A stretch of DNA of 64,000 nucleotides, from NCBI GenBank assembly GCA_028583415.1, contig CM053271.1, positions 88,399,534-88,463,533 of the forward strand, given 5' to 3'. Of the stretch, positions 13,549 to 24,327 are shown one piece after another. The notes below the pieces were generated by a model that worked only from the letters and a program-made list of their open reading frames with translations, was not told the origin of the DNA and made no database searches. Within the stretch, counting starts at the first letter, position 1; every line of letters starts with the position of its first letter. The position numbers and the translations under genes were made by a program. The DNA comes from Protea cynaroides. Its lineage: Eukaryota > Streptophyta > Magnoliopsida > Proteales > Proteaceae.

Positions 13549-13969
13549 TTGTGAACTTGTAATTGTCTGGATTCTCTGTGCTAAGTAATATCTCATTCCT
13601 TTCCAGACTTACAAGAAAATGTCAAAGCACTTCAGACAGATGCAAGGAATACAAGAACAGGTCTGGTTTAACTTAAGCGAGTCTTCTTTTATTTTCGTTA
13701 TCCAAATCTACCCCCCCCTCCTTTTTCCATTACTTGCATCTTTCAGCTTGATTTGGAGATTCTTGGTATTGGTGAATAGATAACAAGGCAACTGATAAAA
13801 TTTCGAAAAGAAACTCGGTAAAGATATTTTCTTCTCTCCTACAAGAGCCATGTTTACGTATGGATGAAAATCTGTGGACTGCAACACTGGTTCACCTTAC
13901 ACGTGGTGCATATTAAGGGTGGGACCAAACCATTCATTGATTGTATATGAGGTCTACTGGGCTTGAAGC

Positions 13970-14014
<45 letters not shown>

Positions 14015-14792
14015 AGAAAATTCTAATTTATTGTGTAGGTAGGATAATCTGATCAAACTTATCTTGCCCTAAGTTATTTGGGATACTCTTAAAATGGTAT
14101 GACTAACCTCCATATACGTGGGTAAACACTATAAGTTTTTTATGTTGCCATATTTTATTGGTTATAATAATGCTTTGGGGAGTTAACTTGGTCTTGCAAT
14201 TTCTGTACTCAACAAATGTTTTAATTATACATTGGTATTATCAGGTCAACAAATCCAAAAGCATTGATAAAGATGTTAAGATTCTAAAGGCTAAGTTGAG
14301 TGAGGACGAAGTGTTGGATATGTCCCTTGAAGCAAAATTAGTTGAGCGACAAGGCAAAGGTAGCCTTTTTACGAAATTGTTATGGTTTTTTCCATTTGTA
14401 TACCTGTTGCCTAAGATATTATTTTCTTTTACTCCAGCGGAACAGGTGGAGGAATCAAAGAAGGTAAAAGAGAAAGAGAGAGATCTGAAACATGAGGAGG
14501 TTAATAAAGAACTAAATAAGATTAAGTTGGAGGCACAAACCAAAAAATCTAATCTACAAGCAAGACAAAGTAAGGTTGAAGAAATTATAGCAGAGGTAAT
14601 ATCTCAGGTTGATTCTGAAAACTGACCCTATAGGCTCGTACTAGAGTGCAGTTTCTGATCCAAATCTAATTTTTTGCTTCTTTGTCATGGTATCAGGTGG
14701 ACAACATAGCTTTGAAGATTACTTCAGTGAAAGAAGCAGCTGCAGGCAAACAGCAAGAACTAGATCATAAATGTCAAGAGGTTGTAAATGAG
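6133..14792 (+). CDS. NUF2: Kinetochore protein NUF2 (NDC80 complex), ten exons identified
   Basis: NUF2 pairs with NDC80 in the outer kinetochore complex that attaches chromosomes to spindle microtubules. Exons read from frame and GT/AG sites: 6133-6296, 6379-6597, 9053-9143, 9266-9445, 10370-10459, 12131-12238, 13607-13660, 14245-14359, 14438-14595, 14697-14792. All join in phase to 1275 nt (425 codons). Residues 1-130 resemble the NUF2 calponin-homology head (L-S-R-R-D-M-V near residue 10, Y-L-D near 50). From about residue 140 the protein is charged and heptad-like, as expected for the long coiled coil. Length is close to that usual for plant NUF2 (roughly 440). No stop or frameshift occurs within these exons. 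Exon 10 ends in phase 0 with a GT donor, so a further exon is required. Intron 2 (2.45 kb) and introns 5 and 6 are long and hold repeats. Confidence 0.85.
6598..9052 (+). other. NUF2 intron 2, no second gene recognised
   Basis: A 2.45-kb intron bounded by CAG|GTAAAG and TTGCAG|GG. The stretch at about 6900-8540 has longer open stretches and higher GC than typical intron and may be an old transposable-element fragment, but I could match no domain. Confidence 0.45.
10460..12130 (+). other. NUF2 intron 5 with repeat remnants
   Basis: A 1.67-kb intron. It holds the SINE-type tail at 10722-10783. The stretch 11430-11890 looks unlike its AT-rich surroundings and could be a TE remnant, but no ends are visible. 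No exon-like ORF in the NUF2 frame was seen. Confidence 0.45.
10722..10783 (+). mobile_element. 3' tail of an Au-type plant SINE
   Basis: The phrase 'ccaaccccatttagttgggataaggctt' is followed by TTGTTGTTGTTGTTG. This is the characteristic 3' end of Au-like plant SINEs. The 5' tRNA-derived part with A and B boxes is not evident upstream, so this is a truncated copy inside NUF2 intron 5. Confidence 0.6.
12280..12331. repeat. (AT)n microsatellite
   Basis: About 25 uninterrupted AT units in NUF2 intron 6, followed by a G-rich stretch. Likely length-polymorphic. Confidence 0.95.
13504..13544. repeat. (TC)n microsatellite
   Basis: About 20 TC units near the end of NUF2 intron 6, some 60 bp before exon 7. 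A minus-strand ORF with an Arg-Glu run here is an artefact of this repeat. Confidence 0.95.
13973..14012. repeat. (CT)n microsatellite
   Basis: About 19 CT units in NUF2 intron 7, between exons 7 and 8. Confidence 0.95.
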
Positions 14793-16435
14793 GTGAGATT
14801 GAATATCTGTGTGCTAGCTAAAACCAATAACTTTGTCAAGTTTTTAATTTTGGGCATAGTTTACAAATTCTTAAATAATTTGGTGAAAATTCGGGCTGAA
14901 TCCATTTGTAAATTTTGTTACTCTTTCTTGGGAGTTTGCCAATGATTTACTCAGTAGCTTGGGAAATGAATAATTCTGACTCCAAAATATCGATTCCTGT
15001 GAATACTTTTGCCTGAAAATTTCAGTGTTCATAAAAAGATAAATGTTAAAAGTGGACCAATATATATATTTTTTTTTTCTGAATTTTTGAAAGGTAATAT
15101 GTTTAACACCTGAATTGATATGTTTTAAACATTTTGCCATAAAGTTCTTCTGACTTAAGTTTGACTGTGTTCTTCAAGTTTGCAAATTGAATTGTTCTCA
15201 AATTAGAATTTGTTATCATCTAACTTTGTGAGTTGAATCCAAAATTAGTGTACATTTCAGACATAAGTTGAGTTGCTGCTTCATTAATTTTGTTTTTTTA
15301 AGTAATATAAATTGTCACGCTAAACTAAATTCCAGGCTGAGTTGTTTAGATAACTTTTCATGTTAGTATGTGACAAGAACTGGGATGTAGCTTGAGCTAC
15401 AACCAACTATTTGTGTGTTGGCTTGATTTTCTATACTTATAAGCCTTGGATACTTTGAAGGATTGAAATGCTTGTTTTTGGTGGCTGTAGTTTCACAACT
15501 ATACAAGTTCCATGGGAACCCTTTTTCAAAGTATATCTAACCCAAGCCAGGGTGGTCATGTGGGTTTGGATCCCCAAGTTGTAGATCAAGGAAGCTGCAT
15601 GTCTGATTGAATCACGTCTATCTACCAGCCATAGCGAGTGGAATGCAACTTGGTTAACCAATGGTCTTGAGAATTCCCTCTGTTTTGTAATCAAAACTTG
15701 CCACTACCAATTTATGCCATGGGGAAATATTACTGTTGTTCCTTTGCTTTTTTAATGTGGGGTTTTTTGTATCTTACTATTGTTCCTCCCTTCCATGGTT
15801 CTCAAAAGTACTTCACACTTTTTAAAGCCCATAGTTTAATGGGAAGGCTGTTTCATATGGTTCTTGGCCCTAAAAATGTGTTTGAGCATTTATCTTTATG
15901 GTATACCATGTGTTGATTCTTTGGAAGGCTCGGGATGATCTGACAATGGGCAGACCATTGACTTTTTATTACAGATAACTTAAAATATGAACTATTCAGT
16001 TTTGATTTTGGATGTATCATTGGACCATTTAAGCTGCATTACATGCATGCCACTTAAAACATGATTTATTCAGTTTTGATTTGGGTTGGACCATTGGACC
16101 AAGCACAGTTAAGTTGCCAACCTATTGGCTATTCACTCAAGTGAAGAGTATTCCCATTGGGAACAATCACCATAGAGATATGGACTGACTCACAGCAAAT
16201 GATGGACTAGCTGCAAAAAACAGTGAAATGAAGTTGTGGCCTTGGTTACTTTTCTTCATTTTATTTGATTCTAACCATGTTTCAGATTAGTTCCGTAATT
16301 ATAAAAAAGCAAGACAGATCTCAGATCCATCTTTCTCACAGATTAGTAGTTAAAGTTAGGATTGAAAAGCACTGTGAGAATATTGATAACAGTAGACTAT
16401 GTTGACTTAATTCATATTCACTAAAGCATACCATG
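14793..16435 (+). other. Presumed NUF2 intron 10, nothing else recognised
   Basis: AT-rich DNA after the exon 10 donor (GAG|GTGAGA). No coding stretch continuing the NUF2 coiled coil was found. The near-duplicate phrases around 15985 and 16065 (aactattcagttttgatttt and tttattcagttttgatttg) suggest a small local duplication. Confidence 0.45.
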
Positions 16436-16920
16436 TAGGGGTGTCAAAATTGGGCCTAAACCAATATCAAATCAACTGATTTGGCTTGGGCCAAACTGAA
16501 ATTGAATTTTATTCGACAGGGTTTGGGTTGTGTTTTAGAGCCCAATGAAATTCGACCGGACCAATATAACTGAAACCAACTAGTTTGATAATGGACTGAT
16601 AAGAGTCCATTAAGTAAACGTTTTATTAAATATATATGTAGGAAATCAACATCGAAACCAAACCAGCCCGATAATGGCCCAATAGAGCCTAGTAATCCAA
16701 CTTTTTTTTTTTTTACAACATATGCATTTAGTAGTGGATCGATAAGAGATAATTACACCAGCCCGATAACAAACCGATACTAGACTGGTCATTAACTAAC
16801 GTGTATAGTGCAGCCCACTCTAGCCCGAATTTCTTATTAGACATGTTTCAGGATGTCTCTAAAAAGCTCAAGACTAACTTGGCCAGAACGAAACCAACCC
16901 AACCAACCCATTGATACCCT
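16436..16920. mobile_element. hAT-like MITE with TAGGGGTGTCAA ends
   Basis: The left end TAGGGGTGTCAAAATTGGG and the inverse of the right end (AGGGTATCAATGGGTTGG) are imperfect inverted repeats. The interior repeats phrases such as 'accaatata' and 'cccgataa' seen in non-autonomous hAT elements. No transposase. No convincing target-site duplication. Confidence 0.45.
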
Positions 16921-17047
16921 TTATTCTATGATTCCAGGAAAAAAAAAAAAATACATACCAAAGACCCTTTTTGTCTATTCAGAATGTATTACTTTCTTAC
17001 CAGGAATGTTTATACAAATGTATTTTTTTTTCCTTTTCTATGCTCAG

Positions 17048-17158
17048 CTGCTTTTGAAGGATTGCAGGGGTTTGGGAGGAGACTTAGCTCCCACTAGCCG
17101 ATGCCCGACACGTGGGCATCGGCTGGATCAAAGCCCTTTATCTGAGTTGGTAAGGTGA
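17048..17158 (+). CDS. Candidate terminal exon of NUF2, running into a MITE
   Basis: A strong acceptor (long T/C tract, then CTATGCTCAG) precedes 17048. Reading in the phase left by exon 10 gives L-L-L-K-D-C-R and then about 29 more codons to a stop ending at 17158. The latter part lies inside MITE copy 2, so only the first six or seven codons could be ancestral. With it the protein would be about 461 residues. It is possible that the true last exon lies elsewhere or has been lost. Confidence 0.35.
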   Translation: MLLKDCRGLGGDLAPTSRCPTRGHRLDQSPLSELVR

Positions 17159-17269
17159 GCCGATAAGGGGTGTTGACTTATGCACTAGTTCGGATCCAAT
17201 TGACGCCCATGTATCAAGCATCGGTTGGTGGGTGCCGAGTCTCCTCCCGAACCCCTGGGAGGAGACGAT
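17067..17269. mobile_element. Short MITE, family A copy 2
   Basis: The left end GGGGTTTGGGAGGAGAC is the inverse of GTCTCCTCCCGAACCCC found at the right end. A perfect-looking hairpin (CCGATGCCC / GGGCATCGG, 17098-17122) lies near the left end. It is related to the copy at 5210-5440. The outermost left end appears trimmed relative to the right. Confidence 0.6.
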
Positions 17270-17710
17270 TTGGATCGAAAGACGAAAGCTACAGAAGGGA
17301 CTCCTTGGTTAACATCCATAAAAGAAAACACAATGATTGGTCGGCCAGGGTCCAATGCATCAGGAAACTCCTTAAAGAAGCGTCAGCCTAGCCAGTCCTG
17401 GTTGGTCTGTGCATTTTAAAGAAGTGCCCAATGGAAAGGACTGGCTATATGTACCTCGTTAAGGTTCTGTTAAGTATTGCGGTCATATCCGGCCAAAATC
17501 AATATCCCATCTGATCCAATCATTTAGGATTTAAATATTCCTATATTAAATTTGATAAATATCTGATCTGCTATTTTAACGCATACCTATATCTTTATTT
17601 ACAAAGTTTAATATATAGAAATTCTATAGTTCTATATGTGAAAATTATATAATATATTGGTATCACAAGTGCCCGAGGTGTTTTCAAAAGTCACCCGAAA
17701 CCCATCCATT
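17270..17710. other. Spacer between MITE and Copia LTR
   Basis: About 440 bp of AT-rich DNA without recognisable gene, RNA or repeat ends. A 73-codon frame at 17170-17391 overlaps the MITE and has no recognisable domain. Confidence 0.5.
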
Positions 17711-18061
17711 TGTTAGGGATGAAAACGTAAATTAGAGAGAAAGAACGAAGATCAAGCAAATATACACAACACAAGATTTATCGTGGTTTAGCATCCAATC
17801 CGGAATGCATACCTCTACCACAGAGAATCAAAGAATTTTTTTATTCACAAGAAAGTTCTACAGCTCTCTCCACTTGACAAAGTGTTCTCGTTTGCTCATA
17901 CCTTACCCAGGGTTTTCCAAATAGAGACACTATAGAATCCTTAGAAACCCTTATCCCACATGATTATAGATTTATCCCTTGTACATATAATCCTAAACCC
18001 TAATACAAGTACAACTCTAATAACTGTGTGAACCCCACATAATACAAGACACAACCTAACA
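17711..18061 (-). repeat. Copia 3' LTR (family C), 351 bp
   Basis: On the minus strand it starts TGTTAGGTTGTGTC and ends CATCCCTAACA. It is preceded by a purine-rich tract (GGTAGAGATT). It aligns along its length with the three tandem LTR units at 57719-58801. Because gag lies just upstream on the same strand, this is the 3' LTR; most of pol is missing. Confidence 0.8.
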
Positions 18062-18237
18062 AATCTCTACCTAGCTTGAATTCTGTAAGCCACCTTTAAG
18101 AAGAACCTGTTGATGTTGATTCTGTAAATTCGTCCATTATCTCTATCAAACCGCTACACCCAAATCAGCATACCCCACACCTTGTCCGGGTTTCCCGCAC
18201 AGCTCACCGCCATACGATGTGATGTGTCTCCATCTCT

Positions 18238-19620
18238 TCATACTCTTGCAGCATCACCGGAGAGATCACTTTCACTTACAAAATCTGAAGGGAAATAAAC
18301 TTGCTTCTTCCCAAATTTACACTTGTTCACAACTTGAACTTTCTGTAGTCTCTGTCTTCCATCTGTACCCCTTGTTTGAGTTCCAATAGAAGCATCATCT
18401 GTTTTAACACTCCCTGCAAGTCTGTATAGATTCCAACCATCTGTCCCTACATCACAACCATGGCCCATTTGGAGACCTTGAGAACTCCACCTTTAGATGA
18501 GCATTTGTAGTCTCTCGAATCCAGTGTTCCCAATGAAATCAGATTCTTCCTTAAATCTGGCACATGTCTAACCTCAGTTACAGTTCGCACAATCCTATCA
18601 AACATGTCGATCCGTACAGTCCCAATCTTGACAGCCTTGCTTTCAGCATCATTTGCCATTCTGACCGTACCTTTATCACATGCATGATATGTAACAAACT
18701 GCTCCTTAATTGAACACATATAAAACGAACAACCTGAATCTAAAATCCAATCTAAAATAGCCGTACCTGATGAAGTAGTAAAATAGACATCTTCATCACT
18801 CCACCCTTCAATGACAGCAGCAGTAGATGATTTTTCTTTATTCTCCTTTTCCTTTTCCTTTCTATCCACCTTACGCTTTGGACAATTCCTTTTCATATGA
18901 CCTTCTTCCTTGCAATAATAACAAATTATTTTGAGATCTTATGACTTGGAGTGACCCCTATTTTTGCCATATTCAGGTCTTCCTCTGCCCTGACCACCAA
19001 TTGTAACCAAGGCATTATTCTCCTCTGACGTCCCTTTACCACTATTTTTTCGCTGTGTCTCATTCATTAGCAAAACAACAATAACATCGTCAAGTTTGAG
19101 TATCCTTACCAAATAATAGTGTAGTTACAATGTGATCAAATAAATGAGGTAATGAAGCCAACAGGAGAAGTGCCTTGTCCTCCTCTTCGATCTTCACATC
19201 AAGAGCAGACAACTCTGTTAGAATTTTGTTGAACTCATCAATGTACACATCAAATTTCACTTCATCTGACAAGTAAAGACCATACAATTGTTTCTTCAAG
19301 AACAACTGGTTTGTCAATGACTTGGACATGTACCTGCTCCCCAGCTTGGCCCAAAATTTTTTTGGATCCTCCAAACCAATGAATTTAAGAAGAGTGTTGT
19401 CCGCCAGATACAATTGGTTAATGCTATTTTTTAGATGCCTCAACTCTAATTACTCATCATCCGTTATATTTCTCGATTTGTCGGATTTATTTGAGAGCCT
19501 TAATAGTCCTTTTCTGCTTAAGAATATTCTTCACCTGTTGATGCCACAAGGTGAATTCATTATAACCATTGAATGGTTCTATGGTGAAGTTTGAACCCTT
19601 CATTGTCGTCATCTAAACAA
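18238..19620 (-). pseudogene. Copia gag-protease remnant
   Basis: From high to low coordinates on the minus strand it has three recognisable parts. The first is a gag domain of the UBN2 type (19620-19090), with F-N-G-Y-N-E-F-T-L-W, then T-D-D-E, then L-T-N-Q-L-F-L-K-K-Q-L-Y. The second is a CCHC zinc knuckle C-Y-Y-C-K-E-E-G-H-M-K-R-N-C (about 18882-18923). The third is an aspartic-protease core with W-I-L-D-S-G-C-S, and then the start of the gag-pre-integrase region (N-L-Y-R-L, near 18430). Frameshifts and stops separate the blocks. Integrase, RT and RNase H are absent: the 3' LTR follows within 180 bp, so the element has a large internal deletion. Its 5' LTR is not adjacent (see 57719-58967). 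Confidence 0.75.
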
Positions 19621-20068
19621 TCCGTTCTTTGGCTTCTGTGTCCACCATCAACTTTCAAGAGCTTAATCACCATTGATCTTGCACAAAATTACCTGATCGA
19701 TACCAACAACACTAAATATGTTCGATCTGTACCTTTCAATGAATCCGTGGCACCCAAGAACCTTTGGAACAATAATCTTTATGTCTCTTCCGTAGTACAA
19801 TGTACGTTTACCAATGCCGTACACACTTCCCTTTAAAAAAAAAAAATTAGAACCGTGGGAAAGTAAACCCACCCTTTTTTTCCCACCTTACATTTCGGTG
19901 GTTGTGAATCCAAGAAACAAGAATTTAAAAGAAAAAACCACAAAGCAGTGAGTACAATTTGTTTTCAACTTTTTCAAATTTTTTTTTAATATCACTGTAT
20001 AATGATGACCCTATTACACTTTTTTTGAAAACTAAAATAGAATAATAAAAAAAAACTCCGTACGTACC
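19621..20068 (-). mobile_element. Copia 5' leader remnant
   Basis: Between the start of the gag remnant and the gypsy LTR there is AT-rich sequence with poly-A/T runs and no LTR or PBS. It fits an untranslated leader cut off by the gypsy insertion. Its last five bases, read on the minus strand next to the gypsy LTR, are GGTAC. Confidence 0.45.
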
Positions 20069-20760
20069 TGTTACGGTTGGAAATCACCAGCCGGTTTGCG
20101 ATCCGAGCAACCTGCAATTACAAAAGTTAAACAAAGGAGTTGGGCGACTAAGCCCCAGGTACACTCCGATGCCTAAGTCAGATTCCCAATGTAAATGGTC
20201 AAGAGATAGCTTTCCAGTTTTGAGAAGGAGGGGAACCATGAAAGAGTTTGAGCGGATAAGATTGTGAGTGAGGGTGAACAGTGAATAATGAGATGATTTA
20301 CCTAAGGGGATTGTCCTCTACTTATAGAGATTGGGAAGAAGCATGGAAGTACCAGGACTCAGGGAAGTAGGTCACCAATAGGATTTCCAGGTGTCGCTCT
20401 GAGGGATGCCCAGATCATAGACTCCGAGTAGGAGTGGGAGACTATAGCCAAGGAAGCTAAGTCAGTCAACAATAAGAGTGACACGTGTCACCATACGAGT
20501 GGTTGTATGGCCGTGATGATCAACAACGTATTGTACTAGGAGAAGGACTCCTATGACGTAACCTAGTTGCCTTAGGACTCTGACCTCCGACCAGAAAACG
20601 TAACCCAGTAGGACTATGCCACTGACCAAGTACCGTGTCCTGATAGGATTGTGACTCCGAGCGTGAAAAGCCTAGCGTTACATTGTTTGTCTGGTCGGCC
20701 TAGCCAACTTTGGGTGCCACGTGTAAGAATTTCATTGGGTGATGTTTTTCTCCCATAACA
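20069..20760 (-). repeat. Ty3/gypsy LTR (family G), 3' LTR
   Basis: On the minus strand it starts TGTTATGGGAGAAAAAC and ends CCAACCGTAACA. It is about 90% similar by eye to the 701-bp LTR at 58968-59668. The internal tract on its 5' side ends in a purine-rich stretch (CAAGGGGCATC), as expected for a 3' LTR. An ORF reads into it without a stop. Confidence 0.8.
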
Positions 20761-20978
20761 GATGCCCCTTGTGCTGTCAGATTCGAAGGATTCGATAGTG
20801 CAAACATCCTCCACCAAGGATTCTATATCCTCCACCCTATCATATTCCAAAAATTGACCTTTTCGATCGGATCTCATGGGTAACTGGATGGCAGTTGTGG
20901 CCAACTATTCCCACTACCAGACGGGGCATAAAATTCGAGGCATCAGAGCAGCAAAACATCATGTGGTTCTACCATTGA
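20761..20978 (-). mobile_element. 3' end of the family-G gypsy internal region
   Basis: On the minus strand an open frame begins before this stretch's end and runs into the LTR (M-A-T-T-A-I-Q-L-P start at 20904, acidic E-D-I-E-S-L-V-E-D). I cannot assign the product. The segment is cut sharply at 20978 by the chromovirus LTR. Confidence 0.5.
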
Positions 20979-23411
20979 TGTCACACCCTAATTCTGGACT
21001 AACTAGTGGTGTGATGAACCGTCATGAGAACCAACGGTTCAAACCAGGATCTCGTATAGGCTATGCCAACCATGTTAAATCAAAACACATTCCACAATAA
21101 TAATCAAAGTAAATAAATAAATAGTGAAAGTCTTATTAATAATGAACTAAGAGTCTATAGTGATAATTAAATAATTAACAAGTTATCTTCTAGTAACCAA
21201 AACATAATTAATACTGATTACAAGTATCACAATACGAAAGTTAACCACTAAGCGTAAACATAGTTGAAACACTAGCTCGATGAGCCATATTCGTCCTCTA
21301 CAGCTTGCACATCCATAGCCGCTGCAAGTCCACACATTGGCGTATTCATATAATCTTCAACCGTAATACCTGCAACATCAAAAACTAAAACGAATTACGC
21401 GTACGAGGGTCAGCTCTCCAACTTGAGCTCAATGAGTAAATAAAACAATGCAACAAACATATGCATGCATTCAATTCATATCTTTGGTCTGATTTATAAG
21501 TTTACAATATGCTATAGAAAGGTTTGGTGGCCCCCGCACCTCTATACATGAGTGTGTGAATCCGTCCAATGGATCAAACACCATTGCTGTCCCACATGCA
21601 CCCACCATGGATAGAGATAGAGCTAAAGTGTCTGGATCAAACACCGCCAACTCTTCCCCTAATGCCCTACCCATACCAACACGTAAACCCCTATTGGCGA
21701 GGGCTTACAAACTAGGCTCACAACTAACCAGTCCTAATGCCAAACAGTGTATCCAAGGCCTCACCCCAGCATTCCTCAGTACGTCCATAGAGATAGAGCT
21801 AAGGCCCCCCGACAAAGTCAGAGACCACACAGTCCGAAACCACCTTCCCTGATGCCCTATGACGTAATAATTCTGCTAAGATAATGGCGATACGATGATG
21901 TTAGTGGACAAGACTTGAGTAGAGATAGAGCTAGAGTCTGGTGACGAGGTCAAAGACCACCATTCCATGTCCTCCCCCTGATGCTCCACACGCATCCAAC
22001 ACATCAACCATAACATACATTCATATGCCTATTTCTAGCATCATCATCATCATCATGTTATAAATAAACAGAATTAAATATCTTGAGCAGTAATAACAGG
22101 AATATTGGATGACATGTGAGATGCACATTACAAGCATATAAGCATAGAATCAATCATGGCATTGGACTCAATAAAGTAGACAGTTTATTATTATCCAATT
22201 AGTTTAGGTCTTGTTCCCTCACCTTTGATCGATGTTTGTTCCTCTCCAAAGCTTTGGAAGTCACTTTGAATCTATTAAGAACTTAAACAATTAATGTATT
22301 TAAGTTAGGGTTCAAGTTTACCAAGTTACAGTAGTAAAAAACCTTGTTTGGTCTCAAAATATGCTTACTGTTATCTTGTGGTCGAATGTGTGGTCGAACC
22401 CTGTGGTCGCAATACATAAGACCACACACTGTGTGGTCGAACCCTGTGATCGCATTTTATGCGACCACACCTTTCCTGGAAACTTCCCGAATAGCTGTGG
22501 TTGACCCTCTGGTCACCCTATGGTCGACCACAGGCTGCGACCACATGATGTTTGGTCAATTTTTCATCTCCATCTGAATTCTTCCTGAGTCGATTCCACA
22601 GCTCATCACTTGGGTCATCCTATGGTTATCCTATGGCCATTATCTACAGTTTCTCATTATCAATTATTCCTAACCTATTTTCTCATGGTTTTTCTTAGAA
22701 ATTCCATAACCGAAATCATTATATTAGATTTAACACATCAACTTGAAAAGAACCTATTCTATTTAATCTACCCTATAGAGTCAAGTCCATACCTTAAGCT
22801 CGCTGTAGAGAGATAGAACTTTTCTCTACAAAACCTTCTTCTCCAAATCTCCTTCCTCTCCTTCTCTTCCTTTCTCTTTCTCTCTTAGGTCTAGGGTTTC
22901 AATTTGAGTTTTAAAAGAGTGAGAGAGGCTATGGAACGTCCCTTATATAGAGGAAAACCTCCATATAGAGTCTCACTTTAATTAGTAAAGAGTCCCCCCT
23001 CAAATTAGAAAAGTTTCCTAAACATGGAGTCTATTCAGTCTCGTGTGGTTACACGTGGGGTCACAGAATCCGTCGACCACATGTCCAAAATATGTGACTA
23101 CACCTTGTGTGGTCTCATATGTGTGGTCTCATGTGTGTGGTCTCATGTGCGACCACACGTATCGACCACACATATCGACCACACCCTTCAAAAATGCCAC
23201 CACACGTCTAAAATTTACTGGTTTTTAGTTTTTGACTGGTTTCTTCCACACAAACTTAACCAGTCAACCACGCCAATTAAATTTGACTTGTTGCTTTCCT
23301 TATCTTGTAGTTCTTCATACAATTGGTTTACTTGAGTCGATTATGATGGAAAGACCGGTCGCGACACGAGAATGTAAGGTTAGACCGGGTTCGTGGCGTG
23401 CGGGTCTTACA
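20979..23411 (-). repeat. Chromovirus LTR, copy 2 (3' LTR), 2433 bp
   Basis: On the minus strand it starts TGTAAGACCCGCACGCC (23411) and ends GGGTGTGACA (20979). The TATA box is at 22941-22950. GGTCG/CGACC palindrome zones lie at about 22380-22560 and 23040-23210. Three AGAGATAGAGCTA copies lie near 21610, 21790 and 21915. An ATC microsatellite is at about 22040. It closely resembles copy 5 at 36601, so the pair bounds one element. The left flanking 5-mer is ATTGA; the matching right flank is lost. Confidence 0.85.
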
Positions 23412-24327
23412 ACTCTACTACCCTTAAAAGAAATTTCGTCCTTGAAATTTACACATACGGATCTTACAACTCCCCTATCCTTAAAAGAAATTTCGTCCTC
23501 AAAATTTGAATGTACTACGGAGTCAAATAGGTGGGAATGCAGCTTCCACATTGCATCTTCTTGTTCCCATGTAATCTCCTTCCCGTCTTAGCTTTGCCAG
23601 GTTACTTTCACATAATAAATATTCAGACTTCAGAGATGTTGTACCTTCCAACCAGTGAACTAGGCTAGTACCACTTAAATAGTTAAATCTTCTATCTAGT
23701 CTAGTGGATCCGTGGTCAATACCTTTGATACGGATCTCCAACGTACTTCTTCAATAGAAACACGTAAAATACGTCATTCACACTAGACATGAACAACGGT
23801 AACGCTAGTTGATATGCTACTTTTCTATGTCTCTCCAAAATTTTTATGAGGTCCAAAATATATATAGGATACAACTTTCCCTTCTTGTTGAATCGTTTCA
23901 AACCATAGATAAGCGATATCTTCAAGAACACTTTGTCACTTATGGCGAACTTGAGGTCTTGGTGTCTCTTTTGACAACTTTGAGTTGTCTTGGCCCTTTT
24001 CTTTGATCTTGTCTGCACTCGATAGGTTTCTTCAATAGACTCAGGTCTTACAATTCTTCGTTCACCATCTTTATTCCAAAACAGAGGAGTTTGACATTCC
24101 TACCATATCATGCTTCTTAGGTGACATCTATATGGTAGCTTTGTAGCAAAATTAACTGTGGTAACTTCTCAACTCAAGCTCCTTTGAAAATAATTTCATA
24201 GGCTTGGAAAATACTTCCTAGGATATATAGTCCGCTTCGACTGTTTATCGGTTTGAGGGTAAAATGAGGTACTAAACTTCAACTTTGGTCCCTTCGCTTT
24301 CTGTAGTCTCTCCCAAAACTTCGGGGT
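23412..24327 (-). pseudogene. Chromovirus integrase C-terminus and chromodomain remnant
   Basis: From 24327 downwards: an integrase core end (F-W-E-R-L-Q ... F-S-T-S-F-Y-P-Q-T-D), frameshifts, then the GPF-type carboxy region (F-N-K-K-G-K-L, K-V-A-Y-Q-L-A-L-P, L-L-K-K-Y-V). A chromodomain remnant follows at about 23660-23500 (Y-V-K-V-T-W-Q, then T-W-E-Q-E-D-A-M-W). Chromodomains direct such elements to chromatin. Several stops and frame changes make it non-functional. The last 100 bp before the LTR contain a duplicated end (see findings). Confidence 0.75.
24323..24327. repeat. Left target-site duplication of the 5-kb solo LTR
   Basis: GGGGT here and GGGGC at 29323-29327 flank the insertion, with one mismatch. 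The integrase frame on either side is continuous once the insert is ignored. Confidence 0.6.

Noticed and set aside
13291..13596. Arg-Glu repeat protein on the minus strand
   Set aside because: It is a translation of the (TC)n microsatellite.
14682..14945. 87-codon ORF extending NUF2 exon 10 to a stop
   Set aside because: The extension past 14792 loses coiled-coil character and passes through a good splice donor; it is intron read-through.
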